The position numbers and the translations under genes were made by a program. This document shows, one piece after another, positions 60,609-64,000 of a DNA stretch of 64,000 nt (position 1 is the stretch's first letter; the number at the start of each line of letters is the position of its first letter). A model generated the notes under the pieces. It was not told the origin of the DNA. It saw only the letters and a program-made list of their open reading frames with translations, and searched no databases. Location: positions 1 to 64,000 of the forward strand of contig CAMFGZ010000026.1 of assembly GCA_945952105.1 (NCBI GenBank), read 5' to 3'. Source of the DNA: an uncultured Rhodospirillaceae bacterium (GTDB lineage: Bacteria > Pseudomonadota > Alphaproteobacteria > Reyranellales > Reyranellaceae).

Positions 60609-61400
60609 TCAGCGGCCCTTCCAGTTGGGCTTGCGCTTCTCGGCGAAAGCCTTCGGGCCCTCGACGGTGTCCTCGCTCTGCGCCATGGCGATGAAGGCGG
60701 GATAGGTCTGGTTGCGCATGCTGATCTCGAGCGACGGCTGGTCGAGCGAGCGCATCACGACCTGCTTGGTCGCGCGGACCGACATGGGCGAGCATTCGAG
60801 GATCTGGGCGGCCCACTTCTTCGCCGAGGCCATCAGCTCGGCGTGCGGCACCACCTCGGTGACGAAGCCGAGCTCGTAGCCTTCCTTGGCGCCGACATGG
60901 CGGCCGGTCAGCATCATGCCCATCGCCTTCTTGAGCGGGATCATGCGGCTGAGGCGCTGCATGCCGCCGGCCCCGGCGGCGAGACCGACGCGCGGTTCGG
61001 GCAGGGCGAACTTGGCCTGGTCCGAGGCGATGATGATGTCGCAGGCCAGCGCGATCTCGAAGCCGCCGCCCATGGCGATGCCGTTGACGGCCGCGATCAC
61101 CGGCTTGTCGAGGTCGAAGCGGTTGGCGAGGCCGCCGAAGCCCTTGGCCGGATGGACCGGGCGCTTGCCGGTTTTGGCCTGGATCTCGGCGTGATACTTG
61201 AGGTCGTTGCCGGCGCAGAAGGCCTTGTCGCCGGCGCCGGTGATGATGGCCACCCAGAGGTCCGGGTTGGTCTGGAACTCGTCGAACGCGTCGACCATCT
61301 CCTGGTTCGCCATGGGATGGCAGGCGTTGTAGACCTCCGGACGGTTGATCGTGACGATCATCAGGCGGCCGTCGGTCTCGACTTTGCTGTACTGGCCCAT
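60609..61400 (-). CDS. Enoyl-CoA hydratase (crotonase)
   Basis: A 263-residue crotonase with both catalytic glutamates retained: Glu115 in GIAMGGGFEIALACD and Glu135 in FALPEPRVGLAAGAGGMQRL. The oxyanion-hole segment KAFCAGNDLKYHAE precedes them. It should hydrate 2-enoyl-CoA in beta-oxidation or a related route. The start at 61400 has GAGGAGATT just upstream. A 21-bp dyad lies 20 bases before the start codon and resembles the one before the carboxylase operon, hinting at shared control. Confidence 0.9.
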   Translation of the reverse strand: MGQYSKVETDGRLMIVTINRPEVYNACHPMANQEMVDAFDEFQTNPDLWVAIITGAGDKAFCAGNDLKYHAEIQAKTGKRPVHPAKGFGGLANRFDLDKPVIAAVNGIAMGGGFEIALACDIIIASDQAKFALPEPRVGLAAGAGGMQRLSRMIPLKKAMGMMLTGRHVGAKEGYELGFVTEVVPHAELMASAKKWAAQILECSPMSVRATKQVVMRSLDQPSLEISMRNQTYPAFIAMAQSEDTVEGPKAFAEKRKPNWKGR

Positions 61401-61420
61401 GGCAATCTCCTCGCTTTTCG

Positions 61421-61441
61421 TGAACGGCGATTTACCGTTCA
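61421..61441. promoter_or_regulatory. Dyad TGAACGG-N7-CCGTTCA upstream of enoyl-CoA hydratase
   Basis: Seven-base arms are exact reverse complements around CGATTTA. The overall string GAACGGCGATTTACCGTTC aligns at about 14 of 20 positions with 39263-39282. It could be an operator for a fatty-acid regulator; it does not match the 22-bp MerR-type palindrome. Confidence 0.45.
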
Positions 61442-61489
61442 AAATGCCACGGTGAAAAGCCGGACGATGCGACCCATCTGCATCGTGAA

Positions 61490-61963
61490 ATGACATTTCC
61501 ATCTTTCGGACACGCCGCCGGCGGCCTCGCCGGGGCTTTGGCACTGCTGTCGGCGGGTTTCACTTGTGCTGCGACCTTAAACCAGAATCTCCGGACGAGC
61601 GCGGAGAGGGTACAATTCCTTGTGTCTCCGGTGGATCGGGTTTCGACGCCTCCGGTTCGGCCCAGGTCCATCGTGGTCGCTGATGTTAAAAAGCCCTTGC
61701 CGGGCATCAAGGCGCCGGAGTCGCCGGCGACCGCCGCGGAGATCGTCGGCAAGCTGCTGGCTCCCGGCGTGTCCAATCCCGACGTGCCTTTGCCGCATCC
61801 CGACCTGTCCGAGCGGTTCTCCGCCAGACCCGAACCCGCCGGCCCGCTCAAGGGGCCGACACCCTATGGCCGCTCCGACGCCGGGGGCGGCGTCCTGGGG
61901 CTCCGGATCCCCATTCCAGTGGACGGAAGCGGCAGCGCCGCCACCACTACATCTAGTCCTTGA
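61490..61963 (+). CDS. Hypothetical exported proline-rich protein
   Basis: A 157-residue protein I do not recognise. The first about 28 residues (GHAAGGLAGALALLSAGFTCAAT) look like a signal peptide. The mature part is rich in proline, serine and alanine with no known motif (VDRVSTPPVRPRSIVV, PGIKAPESPATAAEIVGKLL, GVSNPDVPLPHPDL). It probably is disordered and periplasmic or surface-associated. No convincing ribosome site precedes the ATG. It lies on the opposite strand to the enoyl-CoA hydratase gene and 223 bases before the porin gene. Confidence 0.55.
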   Translation: MTFPSFGHAAGGLAGALALLSAGFTCAATLNQNLRTSAERVQFLVSPVDRVSTPPVRPRSIVVADVKKPLPGIKAPESPATAAEIVGKLLAPGVSNPDVPLPHPDLSERFSARPEPAGPLKGPTPYGRSDAGGGVLGLRIPIPVDGSGSAATTTSSP

Positions 61964-62186
61964 TATGTTGGGCCGATGCCACCGTCCACGCGCGCCCCGA
62001 AGCCCCGATAGGCCCGACTGTGGCGTCCAGGTCACACGTTTTCAGTGAGTCGGGGCGGGCCGGGGCCGCTGGTTGCACCGCACCAGAGGTGGTGTGTATA
62101 TTCCGAGCAGTTGGCGAACCAATACAGCCCCGCCAACCTCTATTCAGTTTCAGTCCGACAAGTTTCAAGAACGAGGGGAAGAACTC
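61964..62186 (+). other. Upstream region of the OmpA-type porin gene
   Basis: A 223-base gap, probably the long 5' leader of a highly expressed porin gene. GTGTATATT near 62092-62100 could be part of a -10 region, and GAGGGGAAG at 62173-62181 is the ribosome site. No other feature recognised. Confidence 0.4.
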
Positions 62187-63146
62187 ATGAAGAAGGCTCT
62201 TCTGGCGGCCGCCGCCATCGTAGCGCTGCCTGTCGCGGCGCAGGCGCAGGCCCCGCAGCCGGGTCTGTACATTGGTGCCGAGGGCGGCATCAACTGGCTG
62301 ACGAACTTCACGGCGAACACGAACATCCCGGCGTTCCCGACGGTGAGCGTGACCCCGCAGCTCGGCTGGATGGCCGGTGGCGTGATCGGCTACGACTTCG
62401 TTGGTCCTCGCGTTGAGTTGGAAGGCATCTATCGCTGGAACCCGACGAACGTCGGCGTCCCGAACACGGCGGTGAACAATCAGGTCGGCCAGCTGGGCAT
62501 CATGGCGAACCTGCTGTACGACTTCATGCCGGGTTCTGTGATCACGCCGTACATCGGCGCTGGCGCGGGTCTGGGCCTGGTGGACGGCAACTCGTCGCTG
62601 TCGAGCACGGTGTTTGCCTATCAGGGCATCATCGGTCTGGGCTGGAATGCGGACACGAACTTCCGCGTGAACCTGGACGGCCGTTACTACGGCACGTCGA
62701 ACCCGACGGTTAACAACGTTGGTTGGACGAACAACAACTTCAGCATCATGCTGGGCCTGCAGCTGAAGTTCGGCTCGACGCCGGCCGCTCCGCCGCCGCC
62801 GCCGCCGGTGGTTGCTCCGCCGTCGTTCATGGTGTTCTTCGACTGGGATCGCTCGAACCTGAGCGCGCAGGCTCTGAACACGATCAAGCAGGCTGCCGGC
62901 GCCTACAAGGCGAAGGGTAACGCCCGCATCACGGCGACGGGTCACACCGACACGTCGGGCACCGAGGCCTACAACATGGCGCTGTCGCTGCGTCGTGCGA
63001 ACGCCGTCAAGGACGCGCTGGTTCGCGAAGGCGTGCCGGCGACCGCGATCGCGGTGGTGGGCCGTGGCGAGCAGGGCCTGCTGGTCCAGACCGGCCCGAA
63101 CGTCCGCGAGCCGCAGAACCGCCGCGTCGAGATCGTCATCCAGTAA
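62187..63146 (+). CDS. OmpA-type outer-membrane protein: eight-strand barrel plus peptidoglycan-binding domain
   Basis: A 319-residue outer-membrane protein. A Sec signal (MKKALLAAAAIVALPVAAQA) is followed by an OmpA/OmpX-like barrel (GLYIGAEGGINWLTN ... LGLQLKFGS) of about 190 residues. A proline linker (PPPPPPVVAPP) leads to an OmpA C-terminal domain with TATGHTDTSGTEAYNMALS and EPQNRRVEIVI. It tethers the outer membrane to peptidoglycan. Codon choice is strongly biased to GGC/GGT/CTG, as in highly expressed genes. A clear intrinsic terminator follows at 63172-63198. Confidence 0.93.
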   Translation: MKKALLAAAAIVALPVAAQAQAPQPGLYIGAEGGINWLTNFTANTNIPAFPTVSVTPQLGWMAGGVIGYDFVGPRVELEGIYRWNPTNVGVPNTAVNNQVGQLGIMANLLYDFMPGSVITPYIGAGAGLGLVDGNSSLSSTVFAYQGIIGLGWNADTNFRVNLDGRYYGTSNPTVNNVGWTNNNFSIMLGLQLKFGSTPAAPPPPPPVVAPPSFMVFFDWDRSNLSAQALNTIKQAAGAYKAKGNARITATGHTDTSGTEAYNMALSLRRANAVKDALVREGVPATAIAVVGRGEQGLLVQTGPNVREPQNRRVEIVIQ

Positions 63147-63171
63147 GACGATCCGAAGCACTGGCTTCAGG

Positions 63172-63198
63172 AACGGCCGGGGGCGACCCCGGCCGTTT
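63172..63198 (+). terminator. Intrinsic terminator after the OmpA-type gene
   Basis: AACGGCCGGGG and its exact reverse complement CCCCGGCCGTT flank a GCGA tetraloop, followed by TTTCCATTTTC. It lies 25 bases after the stop codon and insulates the porin gene from the TrcR gene. Confidence 0.82.
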
Positions 63199-63274
63199 CC
63201 ATTTTCGGGTATGCGCTTTTCGGGTTGGCGGGGCCGGGGCAGGTCTCTATATCCGGGCTCAGGAGAGTGAATTC

Positions 63275-63916
63275 ATGTCGCAAGTGTTGATGCCCAAGGC
63301 GACCGCCGTTTGGCTGGTCGAGAACACGACCCTGACGTTCGACCAGATTTCGGCCTTCACCGGCCTGCATCCGCTGGAGATCCAGGCGATCGCCGATGGC
63401 GAAGTCGCGGGTGGCATGACCGGCTACGATCCCACGACCAACGGCCAGCTTACCAAGGAAGAGATCAAGCGCGTCGAGGCCGACGGCAACGCGCGGTTGA
63501 AGTTGAGCCCGCGCGACGTGCCGATGCCGCAGGCGCGCTCCAAGGGGCCGCGCTACACGCCCGTGGCGAAGCGTCAGGACCGTCCCGACGCGATCGCCTG
63601 GCTGCTGAAGACACACCCTGAATTGCAGGACAGCCAGGTCGCGAAGCTGGTCGGCTCGACCAAGAGCACAGTGCAGTCGGTCAAGGACCGCTCGCACTGG
63701 AACATGCAGAACGTCCGGCAGCGCGACCCCGTCACGCTGGGTCTCTGCTCGCTCAAGGACCTGAACGACGCAGTCGATCGTGCGCGGCGCAAGGCCGCCC
63801 GCGAAGACGCCGCCCGCAAGAAGGATGCGGCCAAGTCCGGCGTGGTCGAGGAAAAGGTCGAAGGCGACATCGACCTGGCCGAGGCCGACCAACCGGACGT
63901 CGACACACGAAGCTGA
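63275..63916 (+). CDS. trcR: Cell-cycle transcriptional regulator TrcR (DUF1013)
   Basis: A 213-residue DUF1013 protein, a family restricted as far as I know to alphaproteobacteria and named TrcR. The start MPKATAVWLVENTTLTFDQISAFTGLHPLEIQAIADGEVA is diagnostic. A central helix-turn-helix region reads DSQVAKLVGSTKSTVQSVKDRSHWN (about 117-140), and the C-terminus is a charged lysine/glutamate tail that varies among genomes. It binds DNA in cell-cycle control. AGGAGAG precedes the ATG by 7 bases. It is the last gene in the window; the remaining 84 bases show no gene. Confidence 0.9.
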   Translation: MSQVLMPKATAVWLVENTTLTFDQISAFTGLHPLEIQAIADGEVAGGMTGYDPTTNGQLTKEEIKRVEADGNARLKLSPRDVPMPQARSKGPRYTPVAKRQDRPDAIAWLLKTHPELQDSQVAKLVGSTKSTVQSVKDRSHWNMQNVRQRDPVTLGLCSLKDLNDAVDRARRKAAREDAARKKDAAKSGVVEEKVEGDIDLAEADQPDVDTRS

Positions 63917-64000
63917 CGCTCCCGCCAAGTTCGTGCTCGCATTCGAGGGCGAAGCTGGGCACAGTGCTCGCAGGCAACAAAGACGCCGAAGTGCGTCAGG

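Noticed and set aside
63917..64000. Possible gene at the right edge
   Set aside because: 84 bases with no convincing start, frame or motif; cannot be judged from the window.

Overview
The window is a continuous piece of GC-rich chromosome (about two thirds G+C by eye), densely packed with genes on both strands. It looks like a free-living alphaproteobacterium. The main pointers are a DUF1013/TrcR-type cell-cycle regulator at the right end, long DUF6537-containing indolepyruvate oxidoreductase beta chains, Bug-type solute-binding proteins and many acyl-CoA enzymes. A Reyranella/Rhodospirillales-like heterotroph is my best guess, but that is inference. I saw no rRNA, tRNA, CRISPR array, prophage or transposase gene. 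Most of the very long antisense reading frames are GC-driven shadows and were left out.

Layout. 0-2.3 kb: a leftward operon (alpha/beta hydrolase, TauE/SafE permease, dual-specificity phosphatase). 2.6-6.8 kb: a GH17-GT2 fusion glucan synthase, a PmtA-like methyltransferase and a NUDIX hydrolase. 6.7-11 kb: MaoC and GNAT genes, a Bug-type binding protein, a YeiH-type permease, a stand-alone biotinyl domain and an internally duplicated orphan protein. 11-15.8 kb: a DTW tRNA-modification enzyme, the two indolepyruvate ferredoxin oxidoreductase subunits and a hotdog thioesterase, with REP-like inverted repeats in two of the junctions. 15.8-23.1 kb: a GMC oxidoreductase, an RND pump with its adaptor, and an AI-2E-type permease. 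23.1-31.7 kb: a decayed SDR fragment, a class III CoA-transferase, a dienelactone hydrolase plus maleylacetate-reductase-like pair, a CmcJ/NvfI-like oxidoreductase, a hydrolase, an SDR, an amidase and a second Bug protein.

31.7-39.3 kb holds the most coherent pathway: a leftward operon SDR - carboxyltransferase - acyl-CoA dehydrogenase - acyl-CoA dehydrogenase - enoyl-CoA hydratase - biotin carboxylase/BCCP. Its order matches the Pseudomonas atu (acyclic terpene/citronellol) cluster more than the leucine liu cluster. It is headed by a near-perfect 22-bp palindrome and faces a divergent SCP2-type lipid carrier. A perfect copy of the same palindrome lies 17 kb away, directly upstream of a cysteine-free MerR regulator (56.7 kb) that precedes another acyl-CoA dehydrogenase. 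I infer a single MerR (LiuR/AtuR-like role) regulon.

39.7-51 kb: a hybrid histidine kinase, a CGNR regulator divergent from a glyoxalase-fold gene across a perfect 28-bp dyad, a GNAT, a SsuABC/TauABC-like importer, a gamma-glutamyltransferase, a lipoprotein, an acyl-CoA ligase and another GNAT. 51-56.6 kb: two DUF2272 lipoproteins on either side of a second GMC oxidoreductase, a two-domain VOC protein, a gamma-carbonic anhydrase and a TIGR03032 protein. 56.7-61.4 kb: the MerR gene, an acyl-CoA dehydrogenase, a YnfA protein, two enoyl-CoA hydratase-family genes and a solitary OmpA-C domain. 61.5-64 kb: a secreted orphan, an OmpA-type porin with a clear terminator, and TrcR. Three or more families of dispersed palindromic repeats sit in intergenic gaps; one of them appears to supply the start codon of a lipoprotein gene.
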